Counted from the first letter of the stretch, positions 33,437 through 42,698 are shown. The stretch: DNA of 64,000 nt from Candidatus Sulfopaludibacter sp. SbA3 (GCA_945865815.1 CAMBFR010000005.1:1-64000), one strand, 5' to 3'. The notes: generated from the sequence alone by a model not told the origin. Numbers and translations are program-made.

Positions 33437-34450
33437 ATGTTGAATACGATGAATTCTCCCATTGCGATTATCGGCGCCGGCGGTTGGGGAACCGCTCTCG
33501 CAATCACGATGGCGGGAGCCGGGCGCGAGGTGCGGCTCTGGGCTTACGAATCGTACCTGGTCGAAACCATAGCGGCGACGCGAGAGAACCCGCTCTATCT
33601 GCCGTCGGCACGCATTCCGGAAACGGTCCGCGTGAGCAACGCGATGCCGGAAGTGCTCCATGGAGCGCAAATCGTCATTGTTGCGGTTCCCTCGCATGTT
33701 CTGCGGTCCGTCGTTTCCGGGATGCTGCCGTGTCTGGAGCCCGGCATGTTCTTCGTGAGCGCGGCGAAAGGAATCGAAAACGGGACGCTGATGCGAATGT
33801 CGGAAGTCGTGGCCGACGTCATCGGACCTGTCTTCACGCCGCAAGTGGCGGCGATCTCCGGTCCGACGTTCGCCCCTGAAGTCGCGCGGGGAGAGCCCAC
33901 GGCCCTTGTGGTTGCGGCGGCCTCCGAACAGTTGCGCGTCTTTCTGCAGAAGGAGATGTCCACGCCGAGGTTCAGGCTCTACACGAATGCCGACATCGTT
34001 GGAGTGGAAATCGGAGCGGCGGTAAAGAACGTCATCGCGATCGCGGCCGGCGTGGTCGAAGGCCTTGGGCTGGGCTCCAACACCACGGCCGCCCTGATCA
34101 CTCGCGGCCTCGTCGAGATCACGAGACTGGCCGTTGCATGCGGCGGACGCCGGGAAACGCTGTTCGGCCTTGCAGGCCTGGGAGATCTGGCGCTCACATC
34201 CTACGGGACGCTCAGCCGGAACCGGCGGGTCGGCGTAGCGCTGGGCCGCGGACAGAAGATTGATGAGATTATTGCGAGCATGCGCATGGTGGCGGAAGGC
34301 GTGAAGACCGCAAAGTCCACCGTCGAGCTCGCTCGCAAGCTGTCGGTCGAAATGCCGATCGCGGAAAAGATGTATTCGGTTTTGCATGAGGGCCTGAAAC
34401 CTCAGGACGCGATCGATGATTTGATGGAGCGAAGGCTGAAAGAGGAGTAA
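33437..34450 (+). CDS. gpsA: Glycerol-3-phosphate dehydrogenase [NAD(P)+]
   Basis: 337 aa from the ATG at 33437; an ATG at 33449 ([11 protein letters not shown]) is an equally good start. The nucleotide motif is [17 protein letters not shown]. The catalytic Lys lies in [21 protein letters not shown], followed by [17 protein letters not shown] and [11 protein letters not shown]. GpsA makes sn-glycerol-3-phosphate for phospholipid synthesis, in keeping with pgpA upstream. It begins directly after repeat R4 and its stop overlaps the ftsY start by one base (TAATG). Confidence 0.95.
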   Translation: MLNTMNSPIAIIGAGGWGTALAITMAGAGREVRLWAYESYLVETIAATRENPLYLPSARIPETVRVSNAMPEVLHGAQIVIVAVPSHVLRSVVSGMLPCLEPGMFFVSAAKGIENGTLMRMSEVVADVIGPVFTPQVAAISGPTFAPEVARGEPTALVVAAASEQLRVFLQKEMSTPRFRLYTNADIVGVEIGAAVKNVIAIAAGVVEGLGLGSNTTAALITRGLVEITRLAVACGGRRETLFGLAGLGDLALTSYGTLSRNRRVGVALGRGQKIDEIIASMRMVAEGVKTAKSTVELARKLSVEMPIAEKMYSVLHEGLKPQDAIDDLMERRLKEE

Positions 34451-35406
34451 TGGAATTCACAACCCTGTTCGGGACCAAAAAGAAAGAACCAACGGTTCTC
34501 GAGAAGATCCGGCAAGCCGTCACGCAGACAAAGGAAAACTTTACAGAACGCATCCAGGACCTCGTCGAAGGGAAAAAAGAAATCGATGGCGACCTGCTTG
34601 AAGAATTGGAAGCGGTCATGATCGGAGCCGATATCGGCGTCGGCACGACAACCGAAATCCTCAATTCCATTCGCGACCAGGTTTCACGGCAGATCCTCCG
34701 GGATCCCGGCCAGTTGCGCACTGTGCTCAAGGAAGAACTTCGGAAGATTCTCAACGTCAACTACACGCCGCCCAGGGAAGTGGCCGAGGGCAACCCGTTC
34801 GTGATTCTGATGGTGGGCGTGAACGGCGTAGGGAAAACCACAACTATCGGCAAGCTCGCGAATCGGTTCAAGACCAGCGGCAAGAAAGTCATGCTGTGCG
34901 CCTCCGACACCTTCCGTGCGGCCGCCGTCGAGCAACTGGAGATCTGGGCCGGACGGACGGATTCACCGATCGTGAAACAAAAGGCGGGCGCGGATCCCTC
35001 CGCCGTCCTTTTCGATGCGCTGCAGTCCGCCAAGGCGCGCAAGATCGATTACGTGATCGTGGATACCGCCGGCCGGCTCCACACCAAACACAACCTGATG
35101 GCGGAACTCGAAAAGATGACCCGCATTGCGGCGCGCGAAGTCCCCGGCGCCCCGCACGAAGTATTGCTGGTGCTCGACGCCACAACGGGACAAAACGGCC
35201 TGACGCAGGCCCGGGAGTTTGCCAAAAGCGCCGGAGTCACGGGATTGGTCCTTACCAAACTGGACGGCACCGCCAAGGGTGGCGTCGTGACGGCAATTGC
35301 CAGGGATCTGAAGATTCCCATCCGCTTTGTCGGCGTCGGCGAAAAAATGGACGACCTGGTGGAGTTCTCACCCGAGGATTTCGTGGAGTCGCTGTTCGCG
35401 GCGTGA
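34450..35406 (+). CDS. ftsY: Signal recognition particle receptor FtsY
   Basis: 318 aa: a short N-terminal part without the long acidic A domain of E. coli FtsY, then the NG domain. G1 is [17 protein letters not shown], followed by [24 protein letters not shown] (G3) and [15 protein letters not shown] (G4). It docks SRP-ribosome complexes at the Sec translocon. It is coupled to gpsA through TAATG. The operon probably ends here: a short REP-like block follows 10 nt after the stop. Confidence 0.95.
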   Translation: MEFTTLFGTKKKEPTVLEKIRQAVTQTKENFTERIQDLVEGKKEIDGDLLEELEAVMIGADIGVGTTTEILNSIRDQVSRQILRDPGQLRTVLKEELRKILNVNYTPPREVAEGNPFVILMVGVNGVGKTTTIGKLANRFKTSGKKVMLCASDTFRAAAVEQLEIWAGRTDSPIVKQKAGADPSAVLFDALQSAKARKIDYVIVDTAGRLHTKHNLMAELEKMTRIAAREVPGAPHEVLLVLDATTGQNGLTQAREFAKSAGVTGLVLTKLDGTAKGGVVTAIARDLKIPIRFVGVGEKMDDLVEFSPEDFVESLFAA

Positions 35407-35416
35407 CGCTCTAAAA

Positions 35417-35461
35417 CCTCGTCCGGCCCTTCGGCCCACCTTCTCCCCGAGGGAGAGGGAC
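35417..35461. repeat. Short REP-like palindromic block (copy S1)
   Basis: Contains CCTCGTCCGGCCCTTCGGCC and CTTCTCCCCGAGGGAGAGGGA, two adjacent hairpins. The same block, longer, occurs at 59014-59120. It lies just after the ftsY stop. I know this kind of element to be widespread in GC-rich bacterial genomes but cannot name it. Confidence 0.75.
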
Positions 35462-35471
35462 TGCTTGAGAA

Positions 35472-35642
35472 ATGACAACTGATCGATCCCAGGCGGCCCA
35501 TTTCCTTCAGGCATACTTCCGGCTATACGTGGCGCGAGCCGGCAGGTCCGGGCAGGCGGTGAATTTTGCCCGTAATTTCATTGGCCTGTCCTACTCTATA
35601 ATCCCTGTAGGGACTTGGAAGAAATCTTGGAGGGAGTCTTGA
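35472..35642 (+). CDS. Possible small ORF coupled to the hybrid kinase gene
   Basis: 56 codons from ATG to a TGA (35640-35642) that overlaps the TTG start of the following kinase gene (35639-35641). A perfect TATAAT lies inside it (35597-35602). The product begins MTTDRSQAAHFLQAYFRLYV and shows no recognised family. It may be a leader ORF or chance; I favour chance slightly, because no ribosome binding site precedes it. Confidence 0.25.
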   Translation: MTTDRSQAAHFLQAYFRLYVARAGRSGQAVNFARNFIGLSYSIIPVGTWKKSWRES

Positions 35643-38600
35643 CTGATACCGTCCGGCTGGGTCTCATGCCGCCGCTTACCGGAGTGGTTAGCATGTATGG
35701 AGCGGAAATCGTCCGCGCCGCGCGAATAGCCTGCGAAGAAGTTAACGAACAGGGTGGAGTGGGGGGGCGGCCGCTCGAGATCGTCGTCGAGGACGACGGC
35801 AGCCTGCCCGAGAGCGCCGTGGACGCCGCTGAGAAGCTGCTGAAGCAGCATAAGTGCATGGCGATCGTCGGCAACCTGCTGTCGAATTCGCGCATCGCCG
35901 TGGCCTATCGAGTGGCCGAGCCGCGGAAGACGCCCTATCTGAATTTTTCCTTCTACGAAGGAAGCATCCTCAGCCGCTATTTTTTCCATTTCGCCGCGCT
36001 GCCCAACCAACAGATCGACCGCATGATTCCGTACATGCTCAAGACCCACGGAGGGCGCATGTTCTTCGCCGGCAACAACTACGAGTGGCCGCGAGGCTCC
36101 ATAGCCGCGGCCAAACGATCTCTTGAGGCGGCAGGCGGCAAAGTGGCCGGAGAGGAATACTTCCCGCTCGGCGTGGACGACGCGGCAATCGACAGCCTGC
36201 TCGATCGGGTAGCCGGCGCGGCGCCGGACGTCTTCGTACCCTACTTTGCCGGCGCCGACCAGCTACGCCTGTTGACCCACTTCGCCGGGCGCGGGCTGAA
36301 AAAGCGGATAGTCGTCGTGATGGGTCACTACGACGAAATGATGGCCAGCAGCCTGCCGCCTGACGTCCGCGAGGGTTTGTATTCCAGCAACACATACTTC
36401 ATGACCGTGGACACGGCGGCGAATCGGAGTTTCATGGACCGGCTGGCTGCATACCCGGGCGTCACCGGGATCTGGCCGCATGGAAACGGCATCATGACAA
36501 ATTTCGGCGAGGGCGCCTACATCTGCGTCAAAGCCTTTGCGCGGGCGGCCAACGACGCAGGCTCCCTCAATCCCGCAGCGCTGATCGGCGCTCTGCGAAC
36601 CGTCACCATCGAGGCTCCTCAGGGGCTCGTGCACATGGAGCCCGAAACGCAGCACGCGATGGTCAATACCTATCTCTCCCGCTGCGCAGCCGACGGCACG
36701 TTCACGATCGTCGAACGGTTCGGGGCCATCGCCCCGGCGCTCCCCGACCGGTACCATCACCAGCGCATCGGCGCCCGGACAACGCTGGAAGAAGACATGC
36801 GCCTCCAGGCGAGGATGCTCGCGCACTTGTCCGAGGCGGTGCTGCTCATCCGCGCGGAGGACAGCACCATTGTTTACAACAACGCGGGCGCGGAAAAAAT
36901 GTTCGGCTACAGTGGAACGGAGTTGATCGGCATGCCGATTTCCCGGCTCGACGCCCCTTCCGGGCACGGCCCCGTCCACTCATCCGTCGAAATGATCCGG
37001 GAACTGGCCGGAAAGGGCGAATGGAGGGGCGAGATCGCCAGCGTCCGGAAGGACGGCGCGCTCATCTGGAGGGAGGTTTCGGCATCGGCCTTCACGCACC
37101 CCTTCTTCGGCGAGGTCTGGCTCGCCGTGTGCCGCGACATCACCGATAGCAAGCGAGCGGAGAACGCCATTGCCGAGTCGCGGGCGGCGTTCACCGCCCT
37201 AGCGGAGGTGTCACCCGTCGGGATCTTTCATACGGATCCGGCAGGCGCCTATCTGACGGTGAATCGCCGATGGACCGAGATCACGGGCCTCAATAACGAA
37301 GAGGCCCGCGAAAATGGATGGACCCAATCGCTTCATCCGGACGATCGCGACAGAGTCGTGAGAGAGTGGACGGAATGGACGCGGAGGGGCCGGGCATTTC
37401 GAAGCGAATACCGATTCAAGCGGCCCGACGGTAACGTGTCCTGGGTGATCGGCGAGGCCCGCGCGCAACATGACTCGAAAGGCGCGCTCACGGGGTACAT
37501 CGGCGCCATTACCGACATCACCTCCCAGCGGCAGTACCGAGCGGCGCTCGAAGACCTCTCCACGCTGCGGCGCGCGGCGGGGGACGACTATTTCAGCCAG
37601 GCTGCCGCGAATCTCGCCGAAAGTCTAGGTGTGGAGATCGGCTTTGTGAACACCCTGAAGCACGATGGATCATGGGTCCATACGAAGGGTCTCTTTGTGG
37701 ACGGGCACGTCCAGCCGCTGACCGAGTGGGCGCTGGCCGGAACCCCGTGCGAGCGGGCGATCCATGGCCGCGCGACGGTGGTCCCCAGGGATCTACGGCA
37801 CCATTTTCCCGCGTTTTCTATTTCGATCGCACTCGGCGCCAACAGCTACGCCGCAATGCCTATGATTGACTCCGAAAACAAAATCGTCGGCAGCGTTGGC
37901 GTCATGAGCCGGAATTCGCTCGACAACTCCGAGAGCATGCTGGCGATCCTGACGCTCTTCGCCACCCAGGTCGCCGTGGAGCTCGAACGCCGGCGCACCG
38001 AGGCGTGGTTCATCGGCGTGTTCGAGTTCGCGCCGGACGCCGTGGTGATCTCCGACCGGAAGGGCCGTATCCAGCGGGTGAACCGGGCGGCCGAGGAGAT
38101 GTTCGGCTGGACGCGCGCGGAACTGGACGGCCAGGCGGTCGAGGTCCTCATGCCTCAAGCAATGCGGCGCCAGCACGTCGGACTTCGCGGCCAGTTTATG
38201 CTGGCGGGCACGAACCGCGCGATGGGAGCGGGCCGCCTGAGCCTGCGCGGCCTACGCAAAAATGGCGCCGAATTTCCGGTGGAGATCGGCCTCGCCCCCA
38301 TCGAGACGGAGGACGGACTGCTTGTGGCCGCATCCGTCAGGGATGTCTCCACGCGAATGGTATTGGAAGGGCAGTTCCGCCAGGCCCAGAAGATGGAGAG
38401 CGTGGGCCAGCTCGCCGCCGGTATCGCGCATGACTTCAATAACCTCCTCACGATCGTTAACGGCCTTGCGGAACTCGCCTCGACGGAGATCCCTAAAGAT
38501 TCTCCCGTGCAGGAGAGGCTGGCCAGCATTTTGAACGCTGGAGAACGCGCGGCCGCGCTTACCCGGCAGTTGCTTGCGTTCAGCCGGAAGCAAATCCTGC

Positions 38601-39508
38601 GGCCCTCGGTCGTGAACCTCAACGAAGTCGTGTCGGAGGCGGAGACGCTCCTGCGGCGGGCGCTGGGTGAGCAAATCCGGCTTGTCGTCGAGATGGAGAC
38701 CGATCTCTCAAACGTTACCGTCGATCCGGAGCAATTCCAGCAGGTCATCCTGAATCTCGCGCTCAACAGCCGCGATGCCATGCCGAAAGGAGGGACGCTG
38801 ACGATTCGGACGGCGAACGTGGCTTTCGACGAGACGACGAGAATACCCCGCCCGGGTTTCCCGCCGGGGCGCTACGTCATGCTCACACTCACTGACACGG
38901 GCATCGGAATGGACGAAGCGACGCAGGCGCTGATCTTCGAGCCGTTCTTCACGACCAAACCGAAGGGGCAGGGCACTGGACTGGGCCTGGCGACGGTGTA
39001 CGGCATTGTCAAACAGAGCGGCGGGGACATCTACGTCTGGAGCAAAGCCGGCGAAGGCACTGCCTTCACGATCTACGTGCCGGTTTCCGATGTCGAGGCC
39101 GATGGTGACCGGGCCAAAGAGGCGCCATTGGCGGCACACGGCACGGAGCACGTGCTTGTCGTGGACGACGACGCAAATTTGCGGGACGTGGTCAAGTGGA
39201 TGCTTGGTCACGCCGGCTACAAGGTGATCGCGGCCGGCAGCGCCGAAGAGGCGCTGCAACTGCTGAACGATGGCGACGTCCCAATCCACCTGCTCCTCAC
39301 CGATGTTGTGATGCCCGGGATGGGTGGATGGGAGTTGGCGGAACGCGTTCAAGCCCTGCGCCCAGAGATCAGGATTCTCTTCATGTCCGGGTACTCCGAA
39401 GAAGGCCCCCTCCGAACCGGCGTCAGCGACAAGAGCGTGCACCTGATCAACAAGCCGTATTCAATCGGCGATCTGACACGCAAAATACGCGAAGTGCTGG
39501 AATCATGA
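35639..39508 (+). CDS. Hybrid sensor histidine kinase with N-terminal periplasmic-binding-protein-like domain
   Basis: 1289 aa from the TTG at 35639, chosen because GGAGGGAG lies directly upstream. Order: type I substrate-binding-like domain (~1-385, VRLGLMPPLTGVVSMYG, related to AmiC/LivJ); PAS (~395-510); PAS-PAC (~515-640); GAF (~645-795); PAS (~800-915); HisKA with H931 in GIAHDFNNLL; HATPase (~1030-1150, LNLALNSRDAM, TDTGIGM, GTGLGLATV); receiver (~1170-1289) with D1222 in LLTDVVMPGMGG. There is no signal peptide and no transmembrane segment, so the binding domain is cytoplasmic, as in AmiC. It probably senses a cytoplasmic small molecule (amide, amino acid or urea derivative). The output partner is not encoded alongside. 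Confidence 0.9.
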   Translation: MTDTVRLGLMPPLTGVVSMYGAEIVRAARIACEEVNEQGGVGGRPLEIVVEDDGSLPESAVDAAEKLLKQHKCMAIVGNLLSNSRIAVAYRVAEPRKTPYLNFSFYEGSILSRYFFHFAALPNQQIDRMIPYMLKTHGGRMFFAGNNYEWPRGSIAAAKRSLEAAGGKVAGEEYFPLGVDDAAIDSLLDRVAGAAPDVFVPYFAGADQLRLLTHFAGRGLKKRIVVVMGHYDEMMASSLPPDVREGLYSSNTYFMTVDTAANRSFMDRLAAYPGVTGIWPHGNGIMTNFGEGAYICVKAFARAANDAGSLNPAALIGALRTVTIEAPQGLVHMEPETQHAMVNTYLSRCAADGTFTIVERFGAIAPALPDRYHHQRIGARTTLEEDMRLQARMLAHLSEAVLLIRAEDSTIVYNNAGAEKMFGYSGTELIGMPISRLDAPSGHGPVHSSVEMIRELAGKGEWRGEIASVRKDGALIWREVSASAFTHPFFGEVWLAVCRDITDSKRAENAIAESRAAFTALAEVSPVGIFHTDPAGAYLTVNRRWTEITGLNNEEARENGWTQSLHPDDRDRVVREWTEWTRRGRAFRSEYRFKRPDGNVSWVIGEARAQHDSKGALTGYIGAITDITSQRQYRAALEDLSTLRRAAGDDYFSQAAANLAESLGVEIGFVNTLKHDGSWVHTKGLFVDGHVQPLTEWALAGTPCERAIHGRATVVPRDLRHHFPAFSISIALGANSYAAMPMIDSENKIVGSVGVMSRNSLDNSESMLAILTLFATQVAVELERRRTEAWFIGVFEFAPDAVVISDRKGRIQRVNRAAEEMFGWTRAELDGQAVEVLMPQAMRRQHVGLRGQFMLAGTNRAMGAGRLSLRGLRKNGAEFPVEIGLAPIETEDGLLVAASVRDVSTRMVLEGQFRQAQKMESVGQLAAGIAHDFNNLLTIVNGLAELASTEIPKDSPVQERLASILNAGERAAALTRQLLAFSRKQILRPSVVNLNEVVSEAETLLRRALGEQIRLVVEMETDLSNVTVDPEQFQQVILNLALNSRDAMPKGGTLTIRTANVAFDETTRIPRPGFPPGRYVMLTLTDTGIGMDEATQALIFEPFFTTKPKGQGTGLGLATVYGIVKQSGGDIYVWSKAGEGTAFTIYVPVSDVEADGDRAKEAPLAAHGTEHVLVVDDDANLRDVVKWMLGHAGYKVIAAGSAEEALQLLNDGDVPIHLLLTDVVMPGMGGWELAERVQALRPEIRILFMSGYSEEGPLRTGVSDKSVHLINKPYSIGDLTRKIREVLES

Positions 39509-40675
39509 AGCGAACCGAACCTGATGGAGAACCGGCAGTTCAATCAGGATGGCCGTTCCTTCCTCCGGAGTGGATTCCAACCGAATCTCTCCCTTGTGTT
39601 TCCGCACGATCGAATTCGCGATCGCGAAGCCCCGCCCCATGCTCAATTCAGCCGCAGGACCGTCGTAGTGTATGAAAACAAGAGCATTCTTGCCCGAGCA
39701 CCATGAGCGGATACGAAGCTGCCGCTTTGAATCGGATCGAAGGACGGCAGCCTCCGCATTCCTCATCAGGAAGGACAGAACGAGCCGCATTTCGAACTCA
39801 TCGGCGTACACCGGGGGCGCGGCCTCTGTGATCAACGTCACCTTGATATTGTTGCGGTCCCACTCCTCCGCCTGGAGTTCGCTGAGCCGCCGCAACTCGT
39901 CTCCAAGTTTCATCGGAGCAAATCCCTGTATTCGTTCCTCCAGGGATTCCCGAAACTTAAGGGCAGCGGCCGTCGTCTCAGTAATGCCGTTGCGGACATC
40001 CTGCAAATGGCTCCATGCGGCGCCCGGCAGATCGCGTTGCTCCGGAGCGAGTTCAAGGTAGCCCATGGCGAACATAAGCGGATCATCGATCTGAACCGTA
40101 TCCTGCGGCGATCGCTCGGGCAGGCTGCCATTTTCTCCCTGTTCCCTCGCAAGCACCTGAGAGTGAAGCACTGAATTTTCCAGGGCCAGCCCAATGTAAA
40201 CGGAAATGCCCAGAAGAAATTCGCGGTCGGACGGCGTAATCGGCCGCAAACGGTTCAGCAGTTCCAGAACGCCAACAACGTCTCCTTTACGATTGCACAC
40301 CGGCAGGGCGAAAAGGTCATTTGTGTAGTAACCGAGCTTGCGATCGAACTGGCGGTCAAAGCGGGGGTCGTTATACGTGTCTGCAATATCCAGGACTTCA
40401 CCCGTGGCTGCAACCGTTCCCGCGATTCCCGTACCGACAGGCAGGGAAATTTCTTCGCCTTCGATTTCCTGCGCGACCAGCTGCCGGAGCGTATTCCGGG
40501 AACGATCGACCACGAATACGGAAATGCGTTCCACTGCGATTTCCGCGCGAACCACTTCCAGAATGATTCGCGTGAGCTCCTGAAGTTCCAGAGTTGAATT
40601 CAGGAGCCGTGCCGTCTCAAGCAGCGTTTGCAGCCGCTGGATTTCCGGTTTCGGTGCATCCGTCATGGGCACCAT
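39503..40675 (-). CDS. GAF-domain protein with degenerate histidine-kinase core
   Basis: 390 aa (ATG at 40675 or 40666). Residues ~10-175 form a GAF domain (NSTLELQELTRIILEVV, LPVGTGIAGTVAATGEVLDIAD). The kinase-like part lacks the phospho-accepting His: the H-box position reads VQIDDPLMFAMGYLEL where H-x-x-N-N-P-L is expected. An ATPase-like domain follows with N-box-like MRNAEAAVL, a damaged G1 (HYDGPAAEL) and a recognisable C-terminus GRGFAIANSIVRKHKGEIRL. It may be an enzymatically inactive adaptor. Its 3' end overlaps the 3' end of the hybrid kinase gene by 6 nt, tail to tail. Confidence 0.82.
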   Translation of the reverse strand: MVPMTDAPKPEIQRLQTLLETARLLNSTLELQELTRIILEVVRAEIAVERISVFVVDRSRNTLRQLVAQEIEGEEISLPVGTGIAGTVAATGEVLDIADTYNDPRFDRQFDRKLGYYTNDLFALPVCNRKGDVVGVLELLNRLRPITPSDREFLLGISVYIGLALENSVLHSQVLAREQGENGSLPERSPQDTVQIDDPLMFAMGYLELAPEQRDLPGAAWSHLQDVRNGITETTAAALKFRESLEERIQGFAPMKLGDELRRLSELQAEEWDRNNIKVTLITEAAPPVYADEFEMRLVLSFLMRNAEAAVLRSDSKRQLRIRSWCSGKNALVFIHYDGPAAELSMGRGFAIANSIVRKHKGEIRLESTPEEGTAILIELPVLHQVRFAS

Positions 40676-40682
40676 TCTACGG

Positions 40683-40711
40683 TAGTGGTCTAATTCGGGG
40701 ACAGACCACTA
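40683..40711. promoter_or_regulatory. Perfect 9-bp inverted repeat upstream of ribD
   Basis: TAGTGGTCT (40683-40691), 11-nt spacer, AGACCACTA (40703-40711). A TACAAT hexamer (40710-40715) overlaps its right arm, 11 nt before the ribD start. The site lies in the 51-nt divergent gap between the GAF protein gene and ribD, so it could be an operator for either. Confidence 0.4.
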
Positions 40712-40726
40712 CAATGTACTCGCGAT

Positions 40727-41716
40727 ATGGACCACAACACCCACATCCGACGAACCCTCGAACTCGCCGAGAGAGGCGCCGGGCTCACGAGTCCGGGAGC
40801 GATGGTGGGGGCTGTCATCGTCAACAGCGGTGAAATCGTTGGCGAAGGCTTTTACACCTATGACGGCATGCGCCACGCGGAGGTCATCGCTCTCGCCGAG
40901 GCTGGAGGACGGGCGCGCGGCGCAACCGTCTACACCTCGCTCGAACCGTGCTCGCATGCCGGACGCACTCCCCCCTGCGCAAAGGCCCTGATCGATGCCG
41001 GAGTGGCGCGCGTAATCACGGCAATGAAAGACCCGAATCCGGAAGTGAACGGGAAAGGCCTGGCAATGCTGCGTGACGCGGGCATAACCGTGGAATCGGG
41101 CTTCATGGAAGAGGAGGCGCGGCGCCTGAATGAGGCATTCATCGTTTACAAGACCTCAAAGCGGCCATTCGGAATCCTCAAGATCGCGATGACGCTCGAC
41201 GGCAAGATCGCAACGCGGACGGGGGAGTCGCGATGGATTACATCGGAAGAGTCTCGCGCAATGGTCCAAAATCTGAGGCATCGATGCGACGCCATCGTGA
41301 CCGGCAGCGGAACCGTTCTCGCCGATCAACCTCTGCTGACCGACCGCACCGGCCTGCCGAGACGGAGGCCCCTGCTTAAGGTCGTGCTCGACCGGCGGGC
41401 GCGTATTGAAACATTCTCCGACGCTCTGGTTTTCCGGGACAGCCTGGATGCCCTTACCGGGGAACTTTGCCGGCGTGAGGTGCAGTCCTTCCTTATGGAA
41501 TGCGGGCCGGACCTGGCTTTCAACGCGCTTCAGCACGGAATCATTGATAAGATGGCCGTCTTTATCGCGCCGCGGATACTCGGCGGACGGGAAACTCCGG
41601 CCATCGGAGGCGCCGGCGTCGAAAAGCTGGCCGATTCGATCGGCATCGAAGGCTGGCAGGTCAGCCACGCCGGACCGGACATCGTTTTAACGGGTTATGT
41701 TCACAGGCATCATTGA
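40727..41716 (+). CDS. ribD: Bifunctional riboflavin deaminase/reductase RibD
   Basis: 329 aa. The N-terminal deaminase domain has the zinc ligands in MRHAEVIAL and YTSLEPCSHAGRTPPCAKAL. The usual TSPNPMVGAVIV is TSPGAMVGAVIV here. The C-terminal reductase domain (~145-329) has ILKIAMTLDGKIATRTGESRWIT, VTGSGTVLADQPLLT and FLMECGPDLAFNAL. It catalyses deamination and side-chain reduction in riboflavin synthesis. It overlaps ribE by 20 nt. No FMN riboswitch fits in the short upstream gap. Confidence 0.94.
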   Translation: MDHNTHIRRTLELAERGAGLTSPGAMVGAVIVNSGEIVGEGFYTYDGMRHAEVIALAEAGGRARGATVYTSLEPCSHAGRTPPCAKALIDAGVARVITAMKDPNPEVNGKGLAMLRDAGITVESGFMEEEARRLNEAFIVYKTSKRPFGILKIAMTLDGKIATRTGESRWITSEESRAMVQNLRHRCDAIVTGSGTVLADQPLLTDRTGLPRRRPLLKVVLDRRARIETFSDALVFRDSLDALTGELCRREVQSFLMECGPDLAFNALQHGIIDKMAVFIAPRILGGRETPAIGGAGVEKLADSIGIEGWQVSHAGPDIVLTGYVHRHH

Positions 41717-42287
41717 AGAAGTCGGAGAGATCGTCGGCCTCGACGAGGCAGGCGGCTTTCGAACAATAAGGGTCCGCGCCCGCGCGGTGCTCGATGACAT
41801 GAAGGCCGGGTCCAGCATCGCGGTCAACGGCGTTTGCCTGACGGCAACCACCGTTACCCCTGATGTTTTCACGGCCGATCTCTCGCATGAAACCCTGGAC
41901 CGTACAAGCCTCGGCCGTTTGAACAAAGGCTCCATCGTAAATCTGGAGCGCCCGATGCGGGCGGACGCGCGATTCGGAGGCCACATCGTGCAGGGTCATG
42001 TGGACGGCGTGGGACAGATTCGCGGCTTCGACCGGCACGGCGGCAACTGGGACCTCGAAGTCGAGTATGCAGCACCCGATTCGCGGTACATCGTCGAAAA
42101 GGGATCGATTGCCGTTGACGGGATCAGCCTGACAGTGGCGGCGCTGCGGGGGCCAAATGTTTTTTCCGCCGCCATAATCCCCCACACCCTCGACAACACC
42201 AATCTCAGGACGGCGCGGCCGGGCGATCCGGTGAACCTGGAATTCGACGTTCTCGCCAAATATGTGGAGAATCTGATTCGCCGCTGA
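41697..42287 (+). CDS. ribE: Riboflavin synthase alpha chain
   Basis: 196 aa made of two similar lumazine-binding barrels. The N-terminus MFTGIIEEVGEIVGL, SIAVNGVCLTATTV, and the second-barrel equivalent SIAVDGISLTVAALRG are diagnostic; GGHIVQGHVDGVGQI begins barrel 2. It converts two 6,7-dimethyl-8-ribityllumazine molecules to riboflavin. Its 3' end (from about 42082) is also present as a decayed copy just before ribBA at 46851-47006, so the original downstream neighbour was ribBA. Confidence 0.95.
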   Translation: MFTGIIEEVGEIVGLDEAGGFRTIRVRARAVLDDMKAGSSIAVNGVCLTATTVTPDVFTADLSHETLDRTSLGRLNKGSIVNLERPMRADARFGGHIVQGHVDGVGQIRGFDRHGGNWDLEVEYAAPDSRYIVEKGSIAVDGISLTVAALRGPNVFSAAIIPHTLDNTNLRTARPGDPVNLEFDVLAKYVENLIRR

Positions 42288-42314
42288 TTCTGTCCCCACA
42301 ATTCCCAGTCCGAA

Positions 42315-42625
42315 CTCCCCTCCGGTGTTAGGAGGGGTGGCTGCGCCACCAGGGGAATGATCCCGTTCCTTATTGGCGCAGACGGGGTGGTACGCAATGA
42401 CGCGAAGCTACCTTATGGATGCTCGCGTAGCGCTCATTCAAATCGGTGCGCTGCGCGAATATCTATAGGGTGGCTTCGCATCATCAATGGATTGGACACC
42501 ACCCCGCCGTTCGCTGAAAAACGCGCGAACGGCACCCCTCCTAATCCAGGAGGGGAGTTTTTTGCGCACTCCCCGAAAAATATCCAAACTTCAGAGGCAC
42601 GGGGCTGAAGCCCCGCGCCCACAGG
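42315..42625 (+). repeat. Nested palindromic repeat R5 with one flanking GGGGCTGAAGCCCC palindrome
   Basis: Fills most of the 42288-42698 gap. The core (42315-42556) is in the same orientation as R1 and R2, with a small insertion (ATCATCAATGGATTGG) in the centre-right. The terminal hairpin plus TTTTTT (42557-42562) should terminate ribE transcription. A palindrome with core GGGGCTGAAGCCCC (42595-42625) adjoins on the right. It marks the left border of the island that splits ribE from ribBA. Confidence 0.9.
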
Positions 42626-42698
42626 AGGGGAAAATTTGGAATATCCCGCCATTCGGTATAGATTGCAGCTTCACTCCAAATCTTATCTGGGAGGTTCT

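Noticed and set aside
40676-40726. FMN riboswitch upstream of ribD
   Set aside because: Only 51 nt separate ribD from the divergent gene, and no RFN-element conserved blocks are visible.
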